Assembly: GCA_002049455.2 (NCBI GenBank)
Contig: KV918769.1
Span: 372,001 to 436,000, forward strand
Source: Porphyra umbilicalis
Taxonomy: Eukaryota > Rhodophyta > Bangiophyceae > Bangiales > Bangiaceae
Length of the DNA: 64,000 nucleotides
Reading direction: 5' to 3'
Shown here: positions 10,552 through 21,784 of the stretch, piece by piece
How positions within the stretch are numbered: position 1 is the stretch's first letter
Layout: every line of letters starts with the position of its first letter
Notes under the pieces: generated by a model
The model's database searches: none
Told to the model about the DNA's origin: nothing
The model's input: only the letters and a program-made list of their open reading frames with translations
Translations under genes and position numbers: made by a program

Positions 10552-13500
10552 ATTCGTGCGCGTACTTGGGTGGCCATAGAAGTATGAGGCCATAGAAGTC
10601 CACACACCGGGTAGTGCGTGCGTCTACGACGCGACCAGCGGGTGTGGTGGGTGCAAACCAATATCGGCGGTCCCCGCAACATTTCTGCAGCCCAACCGGG
10701 CCGCGTGCACTGGCCATTCGTGCGCGTACTTGGGCGGCCATAGAAGTATGTGGCCATAGAAGTCCACACACCGGGTAGTGGGTGCGTCCGCGACGTGGTC
10801 AGCGCGTGTCGTGGATGCACACAAATGTCGGGGGTCCCCTCAACGTTTCTGCGTCCCAACCGGGCCGCGTGCACTGGCCATTCGTGCGCATACTTGGGTG
10901 GCCATAGAAGTATGTGACCATACAAGTCCACACACCGGGTAGTGCGTGCGTCCACGACGCGACCTGCGAGTGTGGTGGGTGCAAACCAATGTCGGTGGTC
11001 CCCCCGACATTTCTGCATCCCAACCGGGCCGCGTGCACAGGCCATTCGTGCGCGTACTTGGGCGGCCATAGAAGTATGTGGCCATAGAAGTCCACACACC
11101 GGGTAGTGTGTGCGTTCACGACGCGACCAGTGCGAGTGGTGGGTGCAAACCAATGTCGGCGGTCCCCCCAACATTTTTGCATCCCATCCGGGCCGCGTGC
11201 ACTGGCCATTCGTGCGCGTGCTGGGGTGGCCATAGCAGTGTGTGGCCATAGAGGTGCACACACCCGGTAATGCGTGCGTCCACGACGCGACCAGCGGGTG
11301 TGTTCGGTGCAAACCAATGTCGAGGGTCCCACCAACATTTCTGCATCCCAACCAGGCCGCGTGCACTGGCCATTCGTGCGCGTACTTGGGTGGCCATAGA
11401 AGTATGTGGCCATAGAAGTCCACACACCGGGTAGTGCGTGCGTCCACGACGCGACCAGCATGTGACGTGGGTGCAAACCAATGTACGGGGTCCCCCCTAC
11501 ATTTCTGCATCCCAACCGGGCCGCGTGCACTTGCCAATCGTGCGCGTAATTGGGTGGCCATAGAAGTATGTGGCCATAGAAGTCCACACACCGGGTAGTG
11601 CGTGCGTCCACGACGCGACCAGGGGGTTCGGTGGGTGCAAACGAATGTCGAGGGTCCCTCCAACATTTCTGCATCCAAACCGGGCCGCGTGCACTGGCCA
11701 TTCGTGCGCGTACTTGGGTGGCCATAGTCGTATGTGGCCATAAAAGTCCACACACGGGGTAGTGCGTGCGTCCACGGCGCGACCAGCGGGTGTGGTGGGT
11801 GCAAACCCATGTCGGCGGTCCCCTCAACAATTCTGCAACCCAACCGGGCCGCGTGCACTGGCCATTCGTGCGCGTACTTGGGTAGCCATAGAAGTATGTG
11901 ACCATACAAGTCCACACACCGGGTAGTGCGTGCGTCCGCGGCGCGATCAGCGCGTGTGGTGGGTGCACACTAATGTCGGGGGTCCCCTCATCATTTCTGC
12001 ATCCCAACCGGGCCGCGTGCACTGGCCATTCGTGCGCATACTTGGGTGGCCATAGAAGTATGTGACCATACAAGTCCACACACCGGGTAGTGCGTGCGTC
12101 CACGACGCGACCAGCGAGTGTGGTGGGTGCAAACCAATGTCGGTGGTCCCCCCGAAATTTCTGCATCCCAACCAGGCCGCGTGCACTGGCCATTCGTGCG
12201 CGTACTTGGGTGGCCATAGAAGTATGTGGCCATAGAAGTCCACACACCGGGTAGTGCGTGAATCCGCGACGCGATCAGCGCGTGTGGTGGGTGCAAACCA
12301 ATGTCGGCGGTCCCCGCAACATTTCCGCATCCCAACCAGGCCGCGGGCACTGGCCATTCGTGCGCGTACTTGGGTGGCCATAGAAGTTTGAGGCCATAGA
12401 AGTCCACACACCGGGTAGTGCGTGCGTCCACGACGCGACCAGCATGTGACGTGGGTGCAAACCAATGTCGGGGGTCCCCCCTACATTTCTGCATCCCAAC
12501 CGGGCCGCGTGCACTGGCCATTCGTGCGCGTTCTTGGGTGGCCTTAGAAGTATGTGGCCGTAGAAGTCCGCACAGCGGGTAGTGCGTGCGTCCACGCCGC
12601 GACCTGCGGGTGTGGTGGGCGCAAACCCATGCCGGCAGTCCCCTTAACACATCTGCAACCGAACCGGGCCGCGTGCACTGGCCATTCGTGCGCGCACTTG
12701 GGTGGCCATAGAAGTATGTGACCAGAGAAGTCCACACACCGGGTAGTGCGTGCGTCCACGACGCGATCAGCGCGTGTGGTGGGTGCACACTACTGTCGGG
12801 GGTCCCCTCAACATCTCTGCATCCCAACCGGGCCGCGTGCAGTGGCCATTCGTGCGCGTACTTGGGTGGCCATGGAAGTATGTGACCAGAGAAGTCCACA
12901 CACCGGGTAGTGCGTGCGTCCACGACGCGACCAGCGAGTGTGGTGGGTGCAAACCAATGTCGGTGGTCCCCCCGACATTTCTGCATCCTCACCAGGCCGC
13001 GTGCACTGGCCATTCGTGCGCGTACTTGGGTGGCCATAGAAGTATGTGGCCATAGAAGTCCACACACCGGGTAGTGCGTGCGTCCGCGACGCGATCAGCG
13101 CGTGTTGTGGGTGCAAACCAATGTCGGCGGTCCCCGCAACATTTCCGCATCCCAACCAGGCCGCGTGCACTGGCAATTCGTGCGCGTACTTGGGTGGCCA
13201 TAGAAGTTTGAGGCCATAGAAGTCCACACACCGGGTAGTGCGTGCGTCCACGACGCGACCAGCGGGTGTGGTGGGTGCAAACCAATGTCGGTGATCCCTT
13301 CAACAATTCTGCATCCCAACCGTGCCGCGTGCACTGGCCATTCGTGCGCGTACTTGGGTGGCCATAGAAGTATGTGACCAGAGAAGTCCACACACCGGGT
13401 AGTGCGTGCGTCCACGACGCGACCAGCGAGTGTGGTTAGTGCAAACCAATGCCGCTAGTCCCTCCGACACTTCTGCATCCCAACCGTGCCGCGTGCACTG

Positions 13501-15326
13501 GCCATTCGTGCGCGTACTTGGGTGGCCATAGAAGTATGTGACCAGAGAAGTCCACACACCGGGTAGTGCGTGCGTCCACGACGCGACCAGCGAGTGTGGT
13601 TGGTGCAAACCAATGCCGCTAGTCCCTCCGACACTTCTGCATCCCATCCGGGCCGCGTGCACTGGCCATTCGTGTGCGTGCTTGGGTGACCATAGCAGTA
13701 TGTGGCCATAGAGATGCACACACCGGGTAGTGCGTGCGTCCACGACGCGACCAGCGAGTGTGGTGGGTGCAAACCAATGTCGGTAGTCCTTCCGACACTT
13801 TTGCATCCCAACCGGGCCGCGTGCACTGGCCATTCGTGCGCGTACTTGGGTGGCCATAGAAGTATGTGGCCATAGAAGTCCACACACCGGGTAGTGCGTG
13901 CGTCCGCGACGCGATCAGCGCGTGTGGTGGGTGCATACCAATGTCGGTGGTCCCCGCAACATTTCTGCATCCCAACCAGGCCGCGTGCACTGGCCATTCG
14001 TGCGCGTACTCGGGTGGCGATAGAAGTTTGTGGCCATAGAAGTCCACACACCGGGTAGTGCGTGCGTCCGCGAAGCGATCAGCGCGTGTTGTGGGTGCAA
14101 ACCAATGTCGGGGGTCCCCCCAACACTTCTGCATCCCAACCGGGCCGTGGGCACTTGCCATTCGTGCGCGTAATGTGGCCATAAAAGTATGTGGCCATAG
14201 AAGTCCACACACCGGGTAGTGCGTGCGTCAACGACTCGACCAGTGCGTGTGGTGATTGCAAAACAATGTCGGCGGTCCCCCCAACATTTCTGCATCCCAA
14301 CCGGGCCGCGTGCACTTGCCATTCGTGCGCGTAAATGGGTGGCCATAGAAGTATGTGGCCATAGAAGTCCACACACCGGGTAGTGCGAGCGTCCACGACG
14401 CGACCAGCGGGTGTGGTGGGTGCAAACCCATGTCGGCGGTCCCCGTAACAATTCTGCAACCCAACCGGGCCGCGTGCACTGGCCATTCGTGCGCGTACTT
14501 GGGTGGCCATAGAAGTATGTGACCATAGAAGTCCACACACCGGGTAGTGCGTGCGTCCACGACGCGACCAGTGCGTTCGGTGGTTGCACACAAATGTCGG
14601 GGGTCCCCTCAACATTTCTGCATCCCAACCGGGCCGCGTGCAATGGCCATTCGTGCGCGTACTTGGTTGGCCATAGAAGTATGTGACCAGAGAAGTCCAC
14701 ACACCGGGTAGTGCGTGCGTCCACGACGCGACCAGCGAGTGTGGTGGGTGCAAACAAATGTCGGTAGTCCCTCCGACATTTCTGATACCCAACCGGGCCG
14801 CGTGCACTGGCCATTCGTGCGCGTACTTGGGTGGCCATAGAAGTATGTGACCATAGAAGTCCACACACCGGGTAGTGCGTGCGTCCGCGACGCGATCAGA
14901 GCGTGTGGTGGGTGCAAACCAAGGTCAGCGGTCCCGTTAACACTTCTGCATCCCAACCAGGCCGCGTGCACTGGCCCTTCGTGCGCGTACATGGGTGGCC
15001 ATAGAAGTATGTGGCCATAGAAGTCCACACACCGGGTAGTGCGTGCGTCCACGACGCGACCAGCGCGTGTGGTGGGTGCAAACCAATGTCGGGGATCCCC
15101 CCAACTTTTCTGCATTCCAACCGAGGCACGTGCACTGGCCATTCGTGCGCGTACTTGGGTGGCCATAGAAGTATGTGGCCATAGAAGTCCACACACCGGG
15201 TAGTGCGTGCGTCCACGACGCGACCAGCGGATGTGGTGGGTGCAAACCAATGTCGGGGGTTCCCGCAACACTTCTGCATCCCAACCGGGCCGCGTGCACT
15301 GGCCATTCGTGCGCATACTTGGGTGG
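10551..15326. repeat. 164-bp satellite array, left part (about 29 monomers)
   Basis: Head-to-tail monomers of 164 bp; successive GAAGTCCACACACCGGGTAG landmarks fall at 10595, 10759, 10923, 11087, 11251 and 11415. Each monomer has two copies of GTGGCCATAGAAGT, a GGGGGTCCCCC self-complementary core and CGACGCGACCAGC. Some monomers share variants 5 or 6 units apart (for example AGCATGTGACG at 11457 and 12441; similar blocks near 12270 and 13090), a hint of higher-order repeats. The array ends at the left LTR of the chromovirus and resumes at 32806. Long minus-strand open frames through it are not counted as genes. Confidence 0.97.
15322..15326. repeat. Target-site duplication GGTGG, left copy
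   Basis: GGTGG immediately precedes the left LTR and is repeated at 32806-32810 just after the right LTR. Removing one copy and the element restores an uninterrupted satellite monomer (ACTTGGGTGG joined to CCATAGAA). Confidence 0.93.
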
Positions 15327-15976
15327 TGTAGTACCACAATCTTGGGGGTTACCTCAGAAGGAGGGAAGTAACGGCCGTCTCAGCCGCTCGCGCGACACCC
15401 GCTATGGGACTCGAGGTCCGGGAAGTCGGGCCGATCGAAATGCCAAGACATCGAGACACGGTTTACTTGCCGGCGACGACGGTGCCTCCCGCCGTCGTCA
15501 CCCTTCGTCCTAAAAGGGCGGAAACCGTCGCCCGGGCCCAATTTCCCCAATTGGGAATTGACCCGGGCCGTCACCAACCAATGCAGATAATTCCCTCCAT
15601 GCATGTCAAGTCCCCCGAGGCGATCATTACAACCGAGGGGGAGAAACCGTCCCGCGCGCAACGCGCTGCACCCGCCGCGTGGCGCCCGGTCGGCCGTCGC
15701 CTGCCGCGCCCTCTCGGGCGCGCCAGCGCCCGCTCGGGCGCGCCAACCCGGCCTACCGCGGGGCCCGCGTGCCGGGCGCGGCGGATCGGGTGCGCTCCCT
15801 CAAGTGGCCCGAGCCGGGCAGCGGGGCCGCCCCCTCGCCCCGCCATCCCGCGTCGCCAACCCGTCGGCCACCACCGCCGCTGGCGTCGCCACCACGCGTC
15901 GGGGACCGACGTCCCCCGCCGTCGCCGACGTCCCCGCGGTGGCCCCCTGGCGCATAGGGGGCCCCGTAGTACTACG
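15327..15976 (-). repeat. Chromovirus 3' LTR (left, 650 bp)
   Basis: Begins TGTAGTACCACA on the plus strand and ends GTAGTACTACG; the other LTR ends GTAGTACTACA, so the canonical TG...CA ends with an 8-bp terminal inverted repeat (TGTAGTAC) are present apart from the last base. It lies 15 bp upstream of the plus-strand ORF at 15992 and could provide its promoter. Confidence 0.94.
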
Positions 15977-15991
15977 TGCCCTTCGGCTGAG

Positions 15992-18577
15992 ATGGAGCCG
16001 TCCCCGGCGACGCCTCCCGATAGCCCCGTCGGGGCTCCGTCCTCCGCGCCCCTGGCGTGCCCGCCCCCGGCGGTCGCCGCTCCGGGGCCGGCGCCGGCGG
16101 CCGTCGCGCCGCCCGCGTCGGGACCGCCCGGGCGCCGCCCAACCGTCCCCGCCCGCCCGTCGGTGCCGCCGGGTATGCGGCTCCCGTACGACCCGAACGG
16201 CCGGGAGTGGCGGAAGCCGCCCCGCCCAGTGGGCGCCGCCGCCGCGACCAGCGCCGGGGCCGGGTGCGCGGCTTGCCCGGCGGCCTCCCCCGGCGGGGGT
16301 CCCGCGGTCGGGCCGGAAGAGCGACCGCCGGTGTTGGGGCAGTCGGCCCCCGCGTTCCCGCCGCGCCCGGCGCCGCCCGACGTCCGAGCGTGGCTTGCCC
16401 CGCTGGGGCCGGCCGTGGCCGCGGCCGACTGGCCGCTCGTCAGCGACGTCTTCCTCCCGGCTCATCCCAACGACGCCGGCGAGGCCGCTGCCGTGTGGCG
16501 GGCCTTCAAGGAGTTCGCCAAGGTGGCGGGCTACGGCACCCGGCCGGCGGCCGAGCGCGACTTTGCTTCGTTCGTCCGCTCCGTCGGGGACAGCGCGGCG
16601 TGGCTACGCTGCATGTTGCGGTGCAACCCGGGTCGGGTGCTCTTGGTCCCGCATCCCGCGGCTGAGCTCCCGTTCGTCGCCGGCGAGGAGGAGTACGCCT
16701 ACCTCGAGGACTGGCACACCCGCCTGCGCCACCACCCTGCGGTCCCGTTCGGTCACTCCTTGGCGCTCGCCAACTTCGGGGGCGTGGGCCCCCTGATCGC
16801 CTTGGCGTCGGTGGGCCCCGCGACCGCCCCGGCGGACTTGGCGTTGGAGGCCGCGCGCCGCGCGCGCGGCGAGCTCGTAAGCGCCCGACGGGCGGGGCAC
16901 GGGGCCATCTTCCTGTCCGTCCGCTCCGGCATCGCCTTGACGCCGGCGCGTGCTCCCTTGCCGCCGGCAATGGCCACGCGGTGCGTGACGCCGCGGCTGC
17001 TGACGTACGAGTACCCGCCCGTCGTGCACCAGCAGTAGTCGCTGCTTCAGGCGTTCCCGTGCCACCCCATCCAGGGCACGGCCTACGTCATGCTGGCGGC
17101 CGCCATCGTGTCGGGGTTGCTGCGTGCATACCGCGAGACGCACCGCGTCTTCGAGCCGTCGCCGTGCTACTACGACTTGACGCGGAAGTTCAAGGTCGAC
17201 GACCTCGCGCCGGGCGACAGCGGTGCCGCCGACGCCTTGGAGGAGTAAGATGCCATCGTGAGGGCGGTGCCCTGGGCGGCAGTCCATGACCTGCTGCCCT
17301 ACCACCACGACACCACTCGTCAAGCCCCCAGCACCCTGCTGCCCCACCAAGTGGGTACTGTGGCGGACGGCCGGCGCCACTACGTTCGCGTCGTGAACGT
17401 CTTGCGGACGCCGCAGACCACGTTGGGGGTCATGCTCGCGGAGCCGCGGCTCGCGGACGTCGCCCCGCGGGCGTTGCCCGTGACGACGGAGCCTTGGGCG
17501 ATACCGGCCGGCTTCACTTCGCCCGACCCGGACGCCGTCCCGCCGTCGACGGAGGAGGCGGCCGCGTCGGCCGCGTACCGCGCGCGGAAGCGGCGCCACG
17601 CTGACATGGCGCGCGGCGGCCCGGCTCCGCCTGTGCCCCACCATCCGGGGCCCCGGGACCCCGAGGGGGAGGAGGAGGAGGCCAGCGCCGGCGACCCCGG
17701 GGGTCCCGGCGCCTACTCCCGCGGCTTCTCGTCGCCGACCCGTGTCGGCAACGCCGAGTGGGGCCCGCGCGAGGCGGGCCGCGAGGACCGAGCCGGCACG
17801 GCTCATGGCGAGCGCTGGGACGCGACGTGGCGCGGCGACCACGCCGACACTGCCGGTGACCGGCCCGGGCGCGGGTGGGCGTCCGAGTCGGGCGGCGGCG
17901 CCGCTGCCCCGCGTCGCGACCGCGACGACCGCTGGGGGGACGGCGGCAATGGCCGCCGTGCCGACGTGCGGGACGACCGCGTGTGGTCGGCGGCCGGTCC
18001 GGGTGATGGCCGCGGCTGTATGGCCGACGGCCGTGACGGCCCCGCGTGGCCCTCCGACGGCGGCCAGGGCCGCGACGGCGCCGCTAGCGGCGGGGGCTAC
18101 GGGCGGTCCGAGTACCGCCCCGCCGGCGAAGCTGCGGCGCCCGCCGGTCCGCGCCCCGCGCGTTGGGATGCCGTCCCCGCCAACGAAGGCCCCGCCATGG
18201 CGCCGATGGAGCTCGGGGTTGCCAGTCCCGTCGTGACCCCCGTTCCGGGGCAACCGGACGTCGCCTACGATTTGTGGCTGTCCGCGTCGTGGACGCCCCC
18301 TACCCCGGTGACGGCCACGGAGTGGCGGGACTCGCTGACGTCCGGGCAGGTTGTCGCCTTGTTCGGGTACGACCCGTCCATGAACTGGTCCGAGGTGGGG
18401 CCCTGCGAGATCACCGCCGCGATGGTCGAGTACGCCCGCATCGGGCTCGCCGCCGACGTCCCCCCCTGCCTGGAGCCCCCGCGGACGCGGGCGAAGCGGT
18501 TTCACGCCGCCCTGCGGCGCGTCCTACGCAAGGCGGGTCGCCCCGTTCACATATGGGAGTTTCGTCGTCGCGACTGA
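15992..18577 (+). CDS. Antisense ORF of the chromovirus, unknown function, two in-frame stops
   Basis: An ORF of about 861 codons between the end of pol and the 3' LTR, on the strand opposite to gag-pol. One frame is open from the ATG at 15992 to 18577 except for TAG at 17036-17038 and TAA at 17246-17248. Its composition is protein-like with ordinary hydrophobic and acidic residues (AAVWRAFKEFAKVAGYG, EEEYAYLEDWH, CYYDLTRKFKVDDLAPGDSG), whereas the reverse frames are Arg/Gly-rich shadows. The N-terminal ~120 residues are Pro/Ala-rich; a middle part (about residues 500-700) is Gly/Asp/Arg-rich; the ends are globular-looking. AATAAA lies 67 bp after the stop. I recognise no domain. Antisense ORFs near the 3' LTR are known in some plant gypsy elements, but no homology is claimed here. 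Confidence 0.6.
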
Positions 18578-18643
18578 GGGCATCGCCCTGGCCCCGTAGA
18601 TGTGGCGCTTAGTCCGACGGCGTTCGGTCGTCTTCCGCCGTAG

Positions 18644-18649
18644 AATAAA
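18644..18649 (+). promoter_or_regulatory. AATAAA polyadenylation signal after the antisense ORF
   Basis: A canonical AATAAA in otherwise GC-rich DNA, 67 bp downstream of the stop at 18577 and on the same strand. It supports the antisense ORF being transcribed as its own unit. Confidence 0.5.
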
Positions 18650-18823
18650 GCCGTGGGCTTGTCCTTAGTACCACTTAGCGTCCGCGGCCCGTTGTGGCCC
18701 CGCCTCGTCTTGGCCGCTGGTGCGTAGTCCCCCTCCCCCCACGACGGCCCCAAGGCACCAAACCCCAGAAAAACCCAACCCCCCCCCCCCCGCCGCGCCC
18801 GGCCACCGAGCCGACTCAAGGGG

Positions 18824-19024
18824 TCAGGCACGGATGGCCGGGGGCGGCGCGGCGGCGCCGCTCGAGGCGGCGCCGCCGTCGGGAGCCGAGGCTTGCGAGG
18901 CCGCCGGCGGCGGGTCGGCGGACGTGTGGGGCAGCCCCAGGCGTGCGGCGCGGCGCAGGTAGACGCGCAGCGTCTCATGCGGGGCGTCCGCGGCGTCCAT
19001 CCAGGTGGGCTGCGGGTATCCGGT
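18824..19024 (-). CDS. Chromovirus pol C-terminus: distal half of the chromodomain and tail
   Basis: Reading minus from the copia boundary gives GYPQPTWMDAADAPHETL, then RVYLRRAARLGLP and a short Ala/Pro tail ending at TGA 18826-18824. It continues VQVYWIG on the far side of the copia nest (26165 upward), together making the beta-strand plus helix pattern of a chromodomain (V-x-W-x-G-Y-x-x-P-T-W). Chromodomains at the integrase C-terminus direct chromoviruses to marked chromatin. The coding sequence is cut exactly at the copia insertion. Confidence 0.85.
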   Translation of the reverse strand, partial: TGYPQPTWMDAADAPHETLRVYLRRAARLGLPHTSADPPPAASQASAPDGGAASSGAAAPPPAIRA

Positions 19025-19442
19025 TGTGGGACTGTGATGCTCGTCGCCGACTCCACTGGCGGTTCGCGGTTGGACGATGGTCGGTGACCCTTATGGTACC
19101 CCACATGGTACATTTGCAAGACGTGGTCAAGTTGCACACATTTGTGTTGGGTCATCTTGGGGCGTTACTTTTGGCATGTTTTGGATTTGATCTTCGCTTT
19201 GCTCTAGTGGCTTTTGATTTGGTGAGTGATTCGATTTGGTGCGAGGGCGTGGGCGTCGGTGTGGGCGCGAGAGGGGGGAGCACTTGGGCCGGTGGGGACT
19301 ATTATAGAGGTGCTCTCGGTTGGGAGAGGCGGGCGAACCTTAGGACAACCAACAAAGCACGTTCGCACACACACACACAAGCTCAAGCCACTCAACCACT
19401 TCACCGTGGTCCCCCAACCCCTATCCCCACTGCGTTTCAACA
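19025..19442 (+). repeat. Copia B LTR a (418 bp)
   Basis: Starts TGTGGGACTG (TGTTGGACTG in the other two copies) and ends GCGTTTCAACA. Differs from LTRs b and c at about 5-6 positions by eye. A TATA-like ACTATTATAGAG lies about 150 bp before its 3' end. Confidence 0.95.
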
Positions 19443-19684
19443 GGTTATGGGCCCAGAAAATTCCAGCTAAAGCTCGTTGGCTCTGCAGGAGGTCGCAGGT
19501 TCGAATCTCACCTGAGGGCGACTTGAAATCGCAGGAGCCTGGGGATTGGCTTCGTGAGTGAGACCTGGCGGCTTGAGGTCCTGTGAAGTTAGGAGGAGTG
19601 TTGGACTGTAAGTTTGAACTCCTCAGGACCATTCACACCGGTATTGTGGCTGTAGCTGAGTGGTACAATTTTCGAATCCCAACA
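19443..19684 (+). mobile_element. Miniature-LTR (TRIM-like) insert between two primer-binding sites
   Basis: After LTR a and its primer-binding site (19443-19457) come about 140 bp absent from the second copy, a purine tract (GTTAGGAGGAG), then an 86-bp segment (19599-19684) starting TGTTGGACTGTAAG and ending CCCAACA, followed at once by a second primer-binding site (19685-19699). The 86-bp piece thus behaves like a tiny LTR sharing its first 11 bases with the 418-bp LTR. It contains a tRNA A-box match TAGCTGAGTGG and a TTCGAATCCC B-box-like motif; a second B-box GGTTCGAATCT lies at 19498. This is the arrangement of a terminal-repeat retrotransposon in miniature whose 5' part was replaced by copia. 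Confidence 0.55.
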
Positions 19685-19845
19685 GGTTATGGACCCAGAG
19701 CCGGGGCTGTGACAAGAGCAAGGTGTGCCAGCTGGTGTCGCGACGGTCGCGGCAAGTGCGAAGAAGACGAGGTCAAGGTGGTTCAAGGACGTGACGGTCA
19801 AGGCGAACGGCTCGGCAAGGTCGGGCGCTACGACAAGACGACATC

Positions 19846-21205
19846 ATGGACGGAGGCGCTGCCGGAATGGGCGGCATCAAGATCGACAAGTTGACGGAGA
19901 CGAACTTCCACGAATGGCGTCAGCGCATTAAGATGGTCCTCGCGCTGCGCGACCTGGACGATATGCTTGACGAAGACGGCAAGCCGACGGACGCGGATGC
20001 CCGCGAGTTGGCGGTGTGGAAGCGTCGAGACACGAAGGCGAGCGCCATCATTGGGCTCACCCTTGGATCTGAGCAGCTCGAGCACGTGTCGGGCTGCAAG
20101 ACGACGGCAGAAATGTGGTCGACGCTGCAAGGTGTCTTCCAGCGCAAGAGTTTGATGAACAAGATGAAGGCGCGACGCGAGTTCTACACCGTCGAAATGA
20201 CCGTCGGTGAGGGCATGCTGGGCTACATCAACCGCGTGCGCAACCTCGGCGAGAACCTCAAGGCCATGGGCGGCGAGGTGACGGAGATGGACGTTGCTAT
20301 GAGTGTCCTCAACGGGCTGACGTCCAAGTACGAGAACCTGCTGGTGGCTCTCGACGTGAAGGGCGAGGACGAGCTGAGCCTCGACTTTGTCAAGAGCCGC
20401 TTGCTTCAGGAGGAGCGGCGGCAGGCGGACAAGTCACCGTCGACCAAGCGCATTGGCGACATGGCACTCGTCGGCGCCAACTATCGAGGTCAAGGCCGCC
20501 GTGGTGACCTCTCCAAGATCGAGTGTTACTACTGCCATAAGTTTGGGCATATCTCTCACGATTGCCCAGAGCTCAAGGCCAAGAAGCAGAGACAGGACAA
20601 GGTGGCCGCGATTGCGGCTGACGATGGTAGCGACAGCGACGACGCCATCTATTTGGTGGGCAATGCGGCTGACACCGATGACATCTCCAAGTCGTGGCTT
20701 GTCGATTCTGCGGCGTCTGCACACATGTGCTGGATGCGCGGGTGCTTCGACGACTACCAGACGACTACGGGACGCAGCGTCACCATGGGTGACAAAGGGT
20801 CCGTAGCCACGGCGGGCGTCGGAACCGTCGTGCTCAATGTCATCGTTCACGGCAAGACGCGCAAGATCAAGTTGGAGAAGGTGCTCCATGTTCCTACCAT
20901 GGGCTTCAACCTCATGTCGGTCGGCATGATGGAGGAGCGTGGTGCGGAAGTGTCATTCAAGGGCGGTAAGACGATCATCAAGATTAGCGACAAGGTCGCT
21001 GCGTGCGGCACGCGGAAGAGTGGGCTCTACCACCTGGAAATGGCCCCACTGTCGGATATTGCTGCGGTGGCCTCACTTCAGCTCTGGCATGAGCGCCTTG
21101 GGCACGTCAACGTGGCTGGCGTTAATCGGATGATCAAGAACAAGGACATCGATGGACTCAAGTGCTCTTCCATGGCGGTCAAGGACGTCTGCGAGCCGTG
21201 CGTGT
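19846..21205 (+). pseudogene. Copia B gag-protease, truncated copy 1
   Basis: Identical in frame and almost identical in sequence to the first 452 residues of the full polyprotein at 21785: UBN2-type Gag, CCHC knuckle (C227-x2-C-x4-H-x4-C240), protease motif DSAASAH at 287-293 and the HHCC region of the GAG-pre-integrase domain as far as CEPCV. LTR b then interrupts it at 21206; the frame happens to stay open through LTR b to 21651. Integrase and RT are missing, so it is non-autonomous. Confidence 0.93.
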
Positions 21206-21623
21206 TGTTGGACTGTGATGCTCGTCGCCGACTCCACTGGCGGTTCGCGGTTGGACGATGGTCGGTGACCCTTATGGTACCCCACATGGTACATTTGCAA
21301 GACGTGGTCAAGTTGCAGACATTTGTGTTGGGTCATCTTGGGGCGTTACTTTTGGAATGTTTTGGATTTGATCTTCGCTTTGCTCTAGTGGCTTTTGATT
21401 TGGTGAGTGATTCGATTTGGTGCGAGGGCGTGGGCGTCGGTGTGGGCGCGAGAGGGGGGAGCACTGGGGCCGGTGGGGACTATTTTAGAGGTGCTCTCGG
21501 TTGGGAGAGGCGGGCGAACCTTAGGACAACCAACAAAGCACGTTCGCACACACACACACAAGCTCAAGCCACTCAACCACTTCACCGTGGTCCCCCAACC
21601 CCTATCCCCACTGCGTTTCAACA
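21206..21623 (+). repeat. Copia B LTR b (418 bp)
   Basis: TGTTGGACTG...GCGTTTCAACA with 5-bp inverted ends TGTTG/CAACA. It sits inside the protease/integrase boundary codons of copy 1 and acts as 5' LTR of the full copy. Confidence 0.96.
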
Positions 21624-21638
21624 GGTTATGGGCCCAGA
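21624..21638 (+). promoter_or_regulatory. Primer-binding site matching the initiator tRNA-Met anticodon arm
   Basis: GGTTATGGGCCCAGA directly follows the LTR. Its complement, TCTGGGCCCATAACC, matches the anticodon stem-loop (CAT anticodon) of eukaryotic initiator tRNA-Met rather than a tRNA 3' end. Drosophila copia is primed the same way, by a cleaved 5' half of initiator tRNA-Met. Confidence 0.8.
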
Positions 21639-21784
21639 GCCGGGGCTGTGACAAGAGCAAGGTGTGCCAGCTGGTGTCGCGACGGTCGCGGCAAGTGCGA
21701 AGAAGACGAGGTCAAGGTGGTTCAAGGACGTGACGGTCAAGGCGAACGGCTCGGCAAGGTCGGGCGCTACGACAAGACGACATC

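Noticed and set aside
10551-15326. CRISPR-like array
   Set aside because: The whole 164-bp unit is repeated with scattered variation; there are no short identical repeats separated by unique spacers, and the context is eukaryotic.
16604-18505. A 633-codon minus ORF opposite the chromovirus antisense ORF
   Set aside because: Gly/Arg/His-rich shadow without domains; the plus frame has the natural composition.
19443-19684. Functional tRNA genes suggested by A-box and B-box matches
   Set aside because: The A- and B-box-like motifs are about 8 bp apart in one case and unpaired in the other; no cloverleaf can be drawn.
21206-21651. Continuation of the copia copy 1 ORF through LTR b as a real C-terminus
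   Set aside because: It is fortuitous read-in to LTR sequence after an insertion breakpoint.
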